Below the pieces are notes generated by a model. It was not told the DNA's origin and ran no database searches. It worked only from the letters and a program-made list of their open reading frames with translations. The position numbers and the translations under genes were made by a program. A DNA stretch of 64,000 nt from Tupaia tana. Its lineage: Eukaryota; Chordata; Mammalia; Scandentia; Tupaiidae. This document shows positions 23,510-34,336 of this stretch, in pieces (positions within the stretch are counted from its first letter, which is position 1; the number at the start of each line of letters is the position of its first letter). The DNA lies in the NCBI GenBank assembly GCA_026018925.1, contig JAKSZU010000020.1, positions 40,763,112-40,827,111 on the forward strand, written 5' to 3'.

Positions 23510-23744
23510 GGGCCAGCAGGTGGCATGGAGGTTAAGACAGCCAGATCCCACATGGCCGGCTGTGCAGTTTGAGTCCCAAACCAGTGGCTTGAAAATCACA
23601 CCAGGAGCATGTGCATGCGTGCCCAAAATCCTGAGAGGAAGGAGGGGGAGAAGGGATTGCAGTGTGGCCATTCCCCATTTTTCACTTTCTTGCTCTCTCT
23701 CTCTCTGGCAAGTGCATAAGCCCTATAACAACAACAACAACAAC

Positions 23745-23787
<43 letters not shown>

Positions 23788-23808
23788 ACAAAAACAAAAG
23801 GAAACGTG
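23510..23808 (+). mobile_element. tRNA SINE type C with expanded CAA/CAAAA tail
   Basis: Head GGGCCAGCAGGTGGCATGG, body as in type C, then 'cctataacaacaacaacaa'. The tail (CAA)n at 23,727-23,747 passes into (CAAAA)n to about 23,800. Confidence 0.88.
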
Positions 23809-23811
23809 AAC

Positions 23812-24015
23812 ACTCTGGAGATAGCTGCCAGGATCCAAACCCCGGCTCTGTTACTGATGGGCTCTTTGACCTTGGGCATTAACTCTACGTCTCTGGAGCC
23901 TCGTATTCCTCACCTATGGCATAGAGATCGCTATACTACTACCTCAGAGTTAGGCAGAGGAAACGAGTTAGTGTTTGAAAAGTGCTCAGAACATGCACGA
24001 TGTGTTTGTTGCCTA
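23812..24015 (+). mobile_element. MIR SINE
   Basis: Order: 'ccaaaccccggctctgttac', TTGACCTTGGGCATTAAC, 'cctcgtattcctcacc', then 'gtgtttgaaaagtgctcaga'. Confidence 0.85.
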
Positions 24016-24289
24016 AAAAATGTAAAATGGCTGAAAACGAAGACAGGAATGGTCTCGGGGGCTTTAACGAATGGTTCAAGGAGGAGGTCCCCCTTCTTTA
24101 CCAACTCGTCACCAGCAGCTCCAGCTGTAAAATAGCCAAGAGCTCAGGGGTAGCAAGAAAAAACCACAGGCTCTCTCAGCTCTCAGGAGGGGAGGAAAAG
24201 TTCCTGGCGCATCCTCCCGGAGCTGCCAGGAGGCCCGCGGTGCGCTACATTGTAATGAAGCCGCACAGGGAGGCAGGAGCGTGGCAGAC

Positions 24290-24420
24290 ATGCAGGGCCT
24301 GTCCATGGAGCTTAATATCCTCTTACTGGAATAACTATTGTGCCGGCTTCTCGACAAACACCAGCCATCGTTAATAAAAGGACTAATAAAAGCATTTATT
24401 GCAGTCAGGCCACGGTCTCG
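24290..24420. promoter_or_regulatory. Candidate conserved noncoding element
   Basis: Repeat-free run with 'gagcttaatatcctcttact', CATCGTTAATAAAAGG and 'ctaataaaagcatttattgc'. Cluster of TAAT words in otherwise GC-rich DNA. Confidence 0.3.
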
Positions 24421-26885
24421 CCTCTTCTAGCTGCAGGGCCTTGGCAGAGCTGCTGAGGATGCGGGCTGGAAACGCCGAGGCTCCTACAGCACCCGAAAGC
24501 TCAGCCCCGTCCCCACCCCAGCCCTTCGCCCTTGCCCAGGCCTCAGTCAGCCAGAGCAGCGGGAAGCCGGAGAGCGAAGACGGTCAGGGGGTGTCGCTCG
24601 CCTGGGTCTTGGTGACCAGCGAATGGGGTGGCAGTGCTGAGCAGCGGCCTCAGTATGGCTCCCTTCAGCGCGTCCTCTCGCGTGTTCACATGCCCATCTC
24701 ACACACGGGGAAATGAAGGCCGAGGGGCTCGGGGCTCACTCAGTCAGATCCCTTACCCCCAAATCTGGCACTGCTTGGTATAAAAAGAAAGGGTGAGGCT
24801 CTGTCTCCCCCGATGGGGGACCCTGGAACCTTGCGATCATCCTCGTTTCTCTAAATTATTATTGTTGTTATTATAATAACTAGTGGGTAGGTTGAGTGGG
24901 TGGTGGATGCCAGATAATTACCAAGACCCCCAAATTAAAGTGCCGAGTCTTTACTTTTCCACGGTTGCTCAAGGATGAAAATGAAAGCTGGCCTCAGGGG
25001 AGCCCTAGTTGTGAGATAGAGTGAGGCCAGGAGGGGCGGGTAATGGAGAAAGGCCAGGCCTGAGAAGCCGAGGAAACCAGACCGGGAGGCCTGGGACCCC
25101 GGGTCACGGGAGGCGCAGTCAGACTCCCCAGATCTGCTCGTGTGCTGTGTGGCCCTGGGAGAGTCACCAGGCCCCGAACTTCAGGTTCTTCACCCACAAC
25201 GTGAGGCTAATGCTCATACCTACACCCCAGGCTGCAGTTAGTACAGGGCAGAGGACAGGCTGTGAGGGCTCAAGCAATGCCGGATCTTTCCCCTCTGAGC
25301 TCAGAGCTTTGCCACCCCGCGGGGCTGTGGGACTCTCCTGACATCAGGGTGACCTTAGGAGGCAGAGCCCTTTTCTCAGGACTACCTGGATTCAGTGGAG
25401 AATAACTCTGACCTCGGTTTCCCCGTGCTGAAGACAGGACAACAGAATTTCTGGCCGTGGCCCCTCCCTGCCCCCAGGGCTGTCAGATGGAAGGAGGAGA
25501 TACGGTCCTGGGAGGCAAGGTGGGAGTTAATAACAGCACCCTGGGTCTCTATTATTATTGTCATTATTCCGGCTCTGCCCAGTGAGCAGCAGGGACGGGT
25601 GACTCACTGTCTGCAGGTGGCAGCCTGTTGGGACTTGCTCACCTGCTGAGATTTCTCTACCTGAAAGACCTCCACCTCTTTCCTGGCTCCTGTCAGCAGC
25701 TCGGGGTCCCCCACTGCCGGCTGGAAAGGGAATATAAGGGGGGCGCTCTGGACCAGGGCCGCCAAGGGAGCCCAGGGCCTGGGGTGGGGAGAGTCTTTCC
25801 TCAGTAACGCTGGAATGGCAGGAACCAAGGAGAGCGAGTTCAGAGCTAGGCCTGGCCCTGTGGCAGCCCTCCTAGGCGGGGCGAGTGAAGGTGTGACAGT
25901 CCCCCGCCTTCCTGTAGGGTAGCTGCTCGGTGGCAGAGGCCTGGCGTAAGGAGCCGTCAGGCAGTCGCGCAGCATTAGGGAATGGCTCTTAAACTCTGTG
26001 CCCCGAACCCCTGCTGCCTAAGGTCTCAACAACTGTCGGGGGTGGGGAGAGGGAACTGGGGGACCCCCACCAAGTCCGCACCACTCGCGCACGCTATAAA
26101 TGGGATTCGAACAACCGTGACTCACCCGCACACACACCCCTGCAGTTTCGTGGTGAGGACACAGCTAATCATAGCTAGTGTTTGGGGAGGAAGAGGGATT
26201 TTGCCACCAGCTCCATGACAGACTGTCTGCCTCCTTCCCCGGGATGACGAAAGAGACTATGACGGGCCAGGAGTTTGGCCAGGAGGAGCTTGCGCCTCCC
26301 GAGCCTTGGCTCTGCCTGGAGGAAGAGCACGCCCCCAGGGCCATTAAGGTCAGGGTTGGTTCCCTGGTTTCTAATCGGAGCTGATACCAGGAAGGGCTGA
26401 GCTGCAATCCGCAGCTCTGCCAGAGACCATGTTTGCTTTGGTTTTGTTTTGGTTTGGCTTGATTCAATCTGGAAGGGACCAATTACAGGAGAGCTGTATC
26501 CTAAACTCACGGATGCTGAAGGAACTTGTCCGAAGTTGACGAGGCGGGTCTTAGAGACAGAGCAGTGTTCTTTCTCTGGACTCTTCTCAGTCCATCTGGG
26601 TTCCCTGAGAAATCGCAGCGACATTAGCTAGCATTCCTTGGCCGCCTAATACATGCCGGTTCCTAGAGGACATGATTTCCGAACATTCCCTCAGCCGAGG
26701 GGTGCAGGTGAGGGGCCCCAACGTCAGCGTGTTTCCCTCAGACCGTCCTACACACCGTGCGGGCCTGGGGCGCCATCGCTCTGCGGCTCGTGCTCCGGAA
26801 TTCATGGCCAAGGATGCACTTGCTTTATCAATCGATGACTGCCTGGATCTCCTCTGGCCCTGGGAATCCAGAGATAAAACGGGTT
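24421..26885. other. Single-copy DNA with MIR remnant
   Basis: A MIR-like segment lies at about 25,130-25,260 ('gtgtggccctgggagagtca'). No exon or RNA gene recognised. The 149-aa frame at 26,175-26,624 (minus) has no domain I know. Confidence 0.4.
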
Positions 26886-27068
26886 CCAGGCCAGCAGGTG
26901 GCATGGGGGTTAAAGTGGATCCCACACGGCCAACTGCTCAGCTTGAGTCCCAGACCTGGTGGCTTGAAAATCACTCTGGGTGCGTGTGCGTGCATGCCCA
27001 AAATCCCAAGAGGAGAATGGAGGAGAAGGAGTGTGGCTTGGTCATCCCCCCGGGGGTGATTTCTCACC

Positions 27069-27134
<66 letters not shown>

Positions 27135-27204
27135 CGAGCATACATCCACAGCAAAAACAAACAAACAACAACACCTAAAAGAACAACAATAGTAAGACAG
27201 GTTC
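26876..27204 (+). mobile_element. tRNA SINE type C with long (CT)n
   Basis: Element 26,888-27,180. A pure (CT)n of about 60 bp lies at 27,072-27,132 where other copies have mixed CT-rich sequence. Possible target-site duplication AAAACGGGTTCC / AAGACAGGTTCC. Confidence 0.85.
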
Positions 27205-27224
27205 CTTGACAGTACATTAGGATC

Positions 27225-27360
27225 AACAATTTACTGGAGTTACAGACAAAGGGTCAGGAAAGCAGGAAAATGTGATCCTGAGACTCTGAGGAAGGCTTCC
27301 CGATACAGACATTGAAGCAGCGTTTTGAAGAGTGACTAGGTGTTTGCCGAGTTTGACTGT
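27225..27360 (-). mobile_element. L2-like remnant, reverse orientation
   Basis: 'gaggaaggcttcccgataca' and GCAGCGTTTTGAAGAGTGACTAGG resemble an L2 internal region read in reverse. Weak. Confidence 0.4.
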
Positions 27361-27395
27361 GGATGGGAGAGATGAAGTTCATGCAAAAACAGCAC

Positions 27396-27640
27396 GTGGG
27401 GGGCTGCCTGTGGCACGGTGGTTAAAGTTATGGATCCCACCTGGCCGACTGCATGGCTCCAGTCCTGGACCCGGCACCTTGAGAAACACAATGGGTGTGT
27501 GTATATGCCCAAACTCCCTAAAGGAGAGACGGAGAAGGGATTGCAGCAAGACTGTCCCCCATGGGGGGTACTGCCTCATCCCCCTCCCCGTGTGTCCAGC
27601 GAGTGCACACACCCTCTATCAAATTAAAAACTAATAATAA
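27396..27640 (+). mobile_element. tRNA SINE type C
   Basis: Head 'gcacggtggttaaagttatg', B-box region 'ctccagtcctggaccc', body GAAGGGATTGCAG, and an ATCAAATTAAAAA end. Confidence 0.8.
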
Positions 27641-28435
27641 GAAAACATGGCAGCATGGGAAATGAAATTGCTCTGTCTTTGGGAACAACAAACAGGCAGA
27701 CAGGATATGGAGAGAGAAGGGGGTGGGAGGCGACCCTGCAAATGGGAGTCGAGACTTGGCTTGAGGAGAGCCTGAGCTGAAAGCAGACGCCTGCTTCAGA
27801 AGGGTTCCAGGACTCTCGTTCCTTCCTCACGTGCATGGACCCTGCTCGGATGTGGCCTGCCTCCCCACTCCCCGCGGCCTGGGCACCTGGGAATGTTTGT
27901 CCACCTGGAATGCTAACTGGGCCCTCCAGCGAGGCCGATGCCAACTGCCAGCTGTGGTCACACACCCAGCTCTTTGGCGCTGCAGAACTTTCTGGGCGCC
28001 CCTGTGCTGTCCCTCTCGTTGAGCGGATATTAGTGGAGTCTTTACAGCACAGCATTCTGCTTGGTCAGGCCCTGTCAGATGGCCATTCAGTGGAGCGGGG
28101 CCGTGGAACCACAGCAAATCCTTCCTGTCCCTCTTCTGGTCCAGTTCCTGGCCCGTCCAAACCAAGCTCTGTCCCCACTATAGCTGTGTCCTTGCTGCCC
28201 CCGCCCCTCGCTCCTCAGTGTGATCTCAATCTCCCTTTGGGAATGGCCTGCCTTTCCCGGGGCCTGCTCTCCAGCCCGCCCTGCCCTGAGCGCCTGGGAC
28301 ACGGTGGCAGTCTTAGCTCGTCTCAGGTGCAGAGAAGGCGGCCTTTCTCCCATGCCTGTTTCCATGTTAACCTCAGACACTTCCTGGCAGAGCGAACAGA
28401 GCGTGCATTTCGGAGGCTGATGGGCGCCAGCCTTG
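27641..28435. other. Single-copy GC-rich DNA
   Basis: No gene supported. A plus-strand frame of 242 codons (27,835-28,563) runs on into a MIR at 28,440 and has no recognisable domain, so I treat it as chance. Confidence 0.4.
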
Positions 28436-28439
28436 TTCA

Positions 28440-28535
28440 CGTGGCCTTCAGCAAATCACTTCACTTCTCGGAGCTCAGGTTACTCATCTGTAAAATGGGG
28501 ACGTCAGCCCTCACCGGGCAGGGATGGAGAGAGAG
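28440..28535 (+). mobile_element. MIR SINE fragment
   Basis: 'aaatcacttcacttctcgga' followed by 'ttactcatctgtaaaatggg'. Confidence 0.8.
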
Positions 28536-28914
28536 CACGCAGGGGACGTCCCAGGAGGGCTGAGTTCGGCTGAGAGACTCAAACAGGAAGGGTCACATTC
28601 CTGCTTCTTAGAATGGGTGCCTTGAGCTTCCAGCTTAAAAAAAAAAATAGAACATATAAACAAAACAGAACAGAGCGTTAAATCAGGGCTTCGCATCGCT
28701 GCGGGTGACTGAGGAGTGAAATGAGACGGAGCCCACCCTCCGCGGGGCTCCTAAGGCCTCGGCCAGCGGGAGGAAGCTGTGGCCTGCCTGTCCCAGAGCC
28801 GGAGCTGTGCTTCGAGGCCGCAGACAGGTGGCTCTGGGGCTGACCTTCGCCAGGCCGTAAGCGCCACAGTTTCATTGTTCCACCCCCGCCGCCGAGCTGG
28901 TTGGTGGAGTCGGC

Positions 28915-29145
28915 TTAGAGAAGGATATTTTGTATCTGGCTTTTGGAATGACTAATGAATGAGCTGTCTCCACTGCAGGAGAATTATGCCACTTAAGCAA
29001 AACCCAGCCGGGCTGGTCGGCTCGGAGATAGCTAATAGGAAGTGCCTGTCAGAGCACTGACGCTTCAAAGCCAAATATATTCTCACTGTGTTCTCTGTTT
29101 GCTAAGTTTACGTTATGCAAAATATAACTCGGCTGAAAATATGTA
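28915..29145. promoter_or_regulatory. Candidate conserved noncoding element
   Basis: Repeat-free AT-rich block with 'aatgactaatgaatgagctg', GATAGCTAATAGG and 'acgttatgcaaaatataact', the last resembling an octamer site. Inference from composition. Confidence 0.35.
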
Positions 29146-29570
29146 GATGGCAGAGAGCTTGCTCCTTCCCTCTGGAAGAAGCGGTGAAGACGGAGAGTGC
29201 AGTTGCCAGTTAACCCTGCCAGCCCTGCCAGGCGGGGCATCAGTCGGCTGTTTCTGGCCCATGAGCACAGACCTCTCCTCAGTAGAAAGCGAGTACCCTG
29301 AGGAGCCCAGGGCCACTGTAGTCCTCAGGAGAGGCACCCGCCCTCGCACCAGGAAGTTTCCAGACAGGCAGGGGAGTACGGGCAGTGGTGAGCACACACA
29401 GCCCAGACCGCCCTTCTGTGAAGTCCTGCAGGGGCCACCGGGTCATGTGGGCACAGCCGCACGCTGCTCTTGGGCTCCCCGGCCCAGCACCCTGAAAGCG
29501 AAGGATTGCCATCTCCCTGGAACTCCTTGAACAGAACCCCAAGCAGGTCATGGTCCCTGAGGGAGGGGTC
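29146..29570. other. Single-copy DNA
   Basis: No feature recognised. Confidence 0.35.
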
Positions 29571-29573
29571 CCA

Positions 29574-29726
29574 TGTCAGGCTTTTTGTTTTTGTTTTTTA
29601 AAGAATTATTTATTTATTTAATTCCATTTGTTGTTGTTATTAGCCACCAAGTCTGGGATTCAAACCATGTGGGAATCCAGCACCTTTAACCACATGCCAA
29701 CTGCCGGCCCTGTCAGGGTTTTTAAA
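29574..29726 (-). mobile_element. Short tRNA SINE type B, reverse orientation
   Basis: Element about 29,590-29,711: tail complement 'aattatttatttatttaatt', head complement ending 'accacatgccaactgccggc'. Flanked by GTCAGGCTTTTTG and GTCAGGGTTTTTA. Confidence 0.8.
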
Positions 29727-29748
29727 TAGTTTTTATGACAGAGTGGGT

Positions 29749-30020
29749 GGGGACCAGCTGGTGGCATGGTGATTAGGGCAGCTGAGTCCCTCATGGCCAA
29801 CTGCACAGTCCGAGTCCTGGACCCCAGCGACTTGAAAAATATGCTAGGCATATGCCAGTGTGCCCCAAGCCCTGAAGGAGGGAGAAGTAGAGAAGGCATT
29901 GCCACGTGACCATCCCCATGGGAGTGCATCTCTCTCTCCCTCTCTCCCTCTCGCCCTCTCTCTTTCTCTCTTTCTCTTCCTGGCAAGCTCATGTACCCTC
30001 TGGCAATTTTTTTTTTTTTA
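29749..30020 (+). mobile_element. tRNA SINE type C
   Basis: Head 'gaccagctggtggcatggtg', body CATATGCCAGTGTGCCCCAAG, CT-rich region and 'ctctggcaattttt' end. Confidence 0.85.
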
Positions 30021-30298
30021 AAGAGAGAGAAAGTGGGAGGAAAAGAAAGACATTTTTGACAAGGTCTTTTGAAAGGGGAAAAAGGCATCTTCATGGTGGG
30101 AAGCCAGACACACACTAACACAGTCAGGTGACCGAGGTCAGCACCAACGGCGATCAGCCACGTCCACGGTGTGTGCTGTCACCCTCCTCAATGGCCTCAT
30201 CTGTCAGTACCCACCCCGTAGCTGGGCACAAAGTCCTGTAGCCAAGAAAAGTCAGCACCGCAGAGCCCCTGACAGAGCAGTAATTCAGTGGGTGCTAG

Positions 30299-30684
30299 AG
30301 AAATGCAGCCTCAGGGGGCCAGCAGATGGCGTAATGGCTATGTCACTGGACTCCCATGTAGTCAACGGCAGTTCGAGTCCTGGACCTGGTGGCTTAAACT
30401 CACGCTGGGCACATGTGCGTGTGTGCCCAAGATCCCAAGAGGAGAATGGAGGAGAAGGGATTGCGGCGTGGCCATCCCCCCAGGGGGTGATTTCTCACTT
30501 TCTGTCTCTCTGTCTCTCTCTGTCTTTCTGGCAAGCAAATGTGCCCTATAGCAAAAACCTCTCCAGAAAAAGAAAAAAAAAGAAAGAAAGAAAGGAAAAG
30601 AAAGAAAGAAAGGAAAAGAAAGAAAGAAAGAAAGAAGGAAAGAAAGAAAGAAGGAAAGAAAGAACGAAAGAAAGAAAGAAAGAA

Positions 30685-30715
<31 letters not shown>

Positions 30716-30817
30716 GAAGGACGAACGAACGGAGGGAGGGAGGGAGGGAGGGAGGGAGGGAAGGAAGGAAGGAAGGAAGGAAGGAAGGAAGGAAGGAAGG
30801 AAGAAATGCAGCCTCAG
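30299..30817 (+). mobile_element. tRNA SINE type A whose tail is a 240-bp purine microsatellite
   Basis: The SINE body runs 30,315-30,563. The tail continues as (AAAG)n with GAAA variants to about 30,716, GAAC/GGGA units to about 30,760 and (GGAA)n to 30,801. Both sides carry the perfect 16-bp duplication 'agaaatgcagcctcag' (30,299-30,314 and 30,802-30,817), showing that body and microsatellite arrived or grew as one insertion. Confidence 0.95.
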
Positions 30818-31611
30818 AAAGGGCACCGGACAGCAGTCAGGCAAGGCGGGGCTTCAGTCCTGCCTCTGCCCCCTCTGCCGTGTGGCCTCACAGACAAGGT
30901 CTCCAGTCCTGGCTTCACCATCTACAGTGGAGAGCTTGGGCCAGCTCAGCAATGCCTCAGGTCACAGCTCCCCTAACGCTAAATTATGCATGTGGAACAG
31001 AGGCAGGAGCCGTAACAAGACCCATTTCTCAACCCCTGACCTTCTCGCTCTCTCAAGGATGCCAGGGCTTGCCAGGAGGAGCTGGGTATAGCGTTGGATC
31101 ATCTTTACAAAGAGCCTTGAGACTTCTCCACACGTGAAACAGGAGAGGTATCCTCGGGCACGGCCCAGGACAGAAGTATGTGGAGATCCTGCCGAGGAGG
31201 GCAGGGGCTGGGCATGTTACTGCCCTGGGTGTGGAAGGACTTCCTTAGGCCACAGTCACCAGGTAGCTTGGGGACAGATCGGTCCCCACACAAAGGTCTG
31301 GCCTCCTTTGGGAGAGAAGTGAGCTCTGGGTCTCAGGAGCCATGGTCATCCCAGAAGGACCCGGAGAACAGGTAACCACAGAGCACCTGAGCGTGCCAGG
31401 CAGCGAGGATGGGGATGTGGATCAGATAAAGCTCTGCGTTCCGAGAGCTCCCCGTTTTGTTGCAGATGGGCAAGGACGAGGGAGACGAAGAGCGATGTGG
31501 GTACAACACACGGCACTGCCACGGGCTCCACACGCACATTAGAAGCCAGAGAGGTCATGCCCTTGAGGGAGGCTGAATGTCTCTTCACCTCGGTGCCCAT
31601 CTGTGGAATGT
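30818..31611. other. Single-copy DNA
   Basis: No gene or repeat recognised between the SINE and the telomere-like tract. Confidence 0.4.
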
Positions 31612-32205
31612 GGGTTAGGATTAGGGTTAGGGTTAGGTTTGGGGTTAGGGGTTAGGGGTCAGGGTTAGGGTTAGGGGTTAGGGTTGGGGTTAGGGTTAGG
31701 GTTTGGGGGTAAGGGAGAGGGTTAGGGTTAGGGTTGTGGGTTAAGGTTAGGGGTTAGGATTAGGGTTAGGTTAGTTAGGGTGGGGTTAAGGGTTAGGGTT
31801 AGCATTAGGGGTTAGGGGTTAGGGGTTAGGATTACTGGTAGGGGTTATGGTTAGGGGTTAGGGTTAGGGGTTAGGGTTAGGGTGCTAGGCTTAGGGTTAG
31901 AGGTTAGGGGTTAGGGTTAGGGCTAGGGCTAGGGTTAGGATTAGGGGTTAGCGTTAGGGTTAGAGATTAGAATTAGGGTTATGCGTTAGTGTTTGTGTTA
32001 GGGGTTAGGGTTAGTGTTAGGGATTAGTGTTAGTGATTAGGTTTAGGGTTAGGGTTCGGATTAGGGTTTGGGTCAGGGGTTAGGGTTAGTGCTAGGGCTA
32101 GGGTTAAGGTTAGGTGTTAGGGTTAGGGCTAGGGCTCTTACTAGGATTAGGGTTAGGATTAGGGTTAGGTTTAGGGTTAGGGTTAGGGCTAGGGTTATGC
32201 TCACC
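31612..32205 (+). repeat. Interstitial telomeric sequence, degenerate (TTAGGG)n
   Basis: About 590 bp of TTAGGG-type repeats, G-rich on the plus strand. Canonical units are mixed with TTAGGGG, GCTAGGG, ATTAGGG, TTGGGG and TTAGTG variants, so periodicity drifts between 5 and 8. Junctions are abrupt: GAATGTGGGTTAGGATTAGGG at the left and GGGCTAGGGTTATGCTCACC at the right. Reading frames across it (Gly/Leu/Arg- or Thr/Leu-repeating) are artefacts. Confidence 0.95.
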
Positions 32206-32660
32206 TCCCTTAGAGGATCAGAGACCATACATCCGGCCTTACACCCCACCCACACATTTTATCACTCAATAAAAGGGAGCTGTCTCCCTTTTTATTGCCC
32301 TGGCTTAGAGGAAAGCACCTCAACTGGATGGGCTCCAGGGAGCAGAGCCCTAACCCCCCTGCACCCCTCCCTCGTCCTCCTCCGGCTGCCAGCCGTGCCC
32401 TTGCTTACCCCAGCATGTCGCATAATTAGCACCCTTTCCTCTGTGCAGGAAGGATATTGGAGTCCTCTGAGCGGGCCTCAATACACAAGGAGGCTTTTGG
32501 CGAGGGGAGGGGAGTCAGGATTGCGCTGGCTGCGGTGGTAAAATGGCCCAAGCAAGGCACAAAGCAGGCGATGGGGGGTCTGGGGAGCAGGGGCAGCGGT
32601 CGGGCTCAGCGCCCTACGCAGGCCTTACACATCCCCCAGAACTTTATTAGTTGTTCCTTT
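32206..32660. other. Single-copy DNA right of the telomeric tract
   Basis: No repeat or gene recognised. Confidence 0.4.
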
Positions 32661-32664
32661 TTGT

Positions 32665-32905
32665 TTCAGGTTTTAAAATGTTGCCGTAGGGTGCATGCAC
32701 ACACCTAGCAGAGAGACCAAGAGACACAGTGAGAGGGAAGTCACCCCCGGGGGATAGCCACACCACAATCCCTTCTCCATTCTCCTGGGATTTGGGGTAT
32801 ACATGCACATGTGCGTGTGAGTTTCAAGCCACCAGATCTGGGATTCAAACCACTGCTGGCCATGTATGAGTCCAGCCTCAACCAGCACGCCACCTGCTGG
32901 CCCCG
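32665..32905 (-). mobile_element. tRNA SINE type C, reverse orientation
   Basis: Head complement ends 'cacgccacctgctggccccg'. B-box complement 'gggattcaaaccactg'. Immediately followed by another SINE. Confidence 0.85.
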
Positions 32906-33187
32906 TATTTATTTATTTATTTATTTTTTTTTTTTTTTAAGAGGTTTTTGCTACAGGGTGCATGTACTCGCCAGAGAGACAGGGAGAGACAGAGAGACAG
33001 AAAGCGAGAAATCATCCCCTAGGGGGGATGGCTCCCCACAATCCCTTCTTCTCTATTCTCCTCTCAGGATCTTGAGCATGCACTCACACGCGCCCAGTCT
33101 GAGTTTAAGCCACTGGGTCCAGGATTTGAACCGCGGTCAACTACATGGGAGTTCAGCGACATAGCCATCATGCTAACTGCTGGGCCC
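32906..33187 (-). mobile_element. tRNA SINE type A, reverse orientation
   Basis: A TATTTATT/T-run tail complement at 32,906-32,940, 'ttttgctacagggtgcatgt', and a head complement ending 'catgctaactgctgggccct'. Abuts the previous SINE directly. Confidence 0.88.
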
Positions 33188-33189
33188 TG

Positions 33190-33940
33190 GTTCCATATCT
33201 CTTTATGAAGTGGGATCTAATGGGACAGATGTGGGGAAAGGGCTGGCCACCATCCCACCGACAGGGTAAGCCTGGGCCAGGGTCCTGAGATGGCACGGTG
33301 CTTGTGGGGGCGCACTGAGGCCTGGAGCACGGCAGGGAGCCCTGTGGGCAGGCTCAGGGAGGCAGCCTGGTGGAGGGGGAAGAAAGGAGCAGAATGCAGG
33401 CATTCAGCGGGCCAGCCAGAAGCAGCGGCCTCAGCACCAAGAAGGCACTGAGTTAGGCTGGGTCACGGCCGGACTCTGGCCTAAGAAAGGGGTCTGAGGG
33501 CTCCCACTGGCGGGTGGAAAAGGGGAGCCCCGTGAGGCCCAGGGAGCTGCATGAGGCCCGGGGAGCCAGGCAGAAGAGGTAAACCCTGTGTAGGCCACAT
33601 TAGCAGGTGTCCTAGCTGTCATCCAGTTTGGGGGGTCGTGGTGGAATTTCTACATGCACACCAGGACCCCCATAGCACGCGTGGGCAGGGTGGGCGTGGT
33701 GGTAGCCCACACAGGTCGCTTTGGTGGCAGAGCGGTCTGAGTGCCAGCGCAGCGACGGAGGCGGGTAAACGTGCGCTCTCCGGGTGGGCTGGGTGCAGAG
33801 CAGGAGTCCAGCAGCAGCACGGCCTGGCAGCCTGGTTCTTGGGCTGAACCCCAGTGGAGGTGAGTGCAGGGCGGGAGTGGAGGGCTGCCTGAGTCTCACC
33901 CCGTCAGATGACCCTGGCAGGAGTAGAAAAGAACGTGGGT
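33190..33940. other. GC-rich single-copy DNA
   Basis: No gene. 33,690-33,800 has a GTGGGCGTGGTGGTAGCCCAC segment that faintly recalls a 7SL 5' domain but is too short to call. Confidence 0.35.
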
Positions 33941-33941
33941 T

Positions 33942-34140
33942 TGGGGGCAGACAGTGGGGCAGAGGTAACCACTGGGCCCACGCGGGTTTGCATCCCGGGG
34001 CCTCCCTCTACGCCCAGCCACATGCCGTGTGCCCAGGGCTTGGTCTGGCTGAGGCGAAGGGTGGATCGCAGCACGGAGGCCCTGTTGGGGGTCTCTGTCT
34101 CTCTGTCTCTCTCCTTTATAGAAGAAGCAAATAAAATAAG
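33942..34140 (+). mobile_element. tRNA-headed SINE type D
   Basis: A-box-like 'cagtggggcagaggtaacca', B-box-like 'gggtttgcatcccgg', CT repeats, then AAGCAAATAAAATAA. Shares layout with 49,508-49,745. Confidence 0.65.
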
Positions 34141-34149
34141 TGAAAAGTG

Positions 34150-34320
34150 AGCACGGGCTTTGAACTCAGACCAGCCAGGTATGACTCCTCACTCCCACCT
34201 CAGTAGTGGTACGACATTGAAGGTGACACTTAACATCTCAGTTTCCTTACCTGTAAAATGGGCATAATCGAAGCACCTACTTCATAAAGATGAAGAAAGG
34301 CCATCTGCGAAGCTTCTGGT
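34150..34320 (+). mobile_element. MIR SINE
   Basis: 'gggctttgaactcagaccag', ACACTTAACATCTCAGTTTCC and 'ttacctgtaaaatgggcata'. Confidence 0.85.
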
Positions 34321-34336
34321 TCACCAGCATGCACCT

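Noticed and set aside
27835..28563. 242-codon frame on the plus strand
   Set aside because: Ends inside a MIR element, no homology, GC-rich composition explains the length.
30169..31137. 322-codon open frame on the plus strand
   Set aside because: It runs through the SINE body and its AAAG/GGAA microsatellite; the Lys/Glu/Arg-rich stretch is a translated simple repeat.
31612..32205. True chromosome end
   Set aside because: Unique DNA and dispersed repeats continue for 32 kb on the far side, and the repeat is degenerate.
32068..32541. 157-codon frame with Gly-Leu-Arg-Val repeats
   Set aside because: Translation of the telomeric repeat and its right flank, not a protein.
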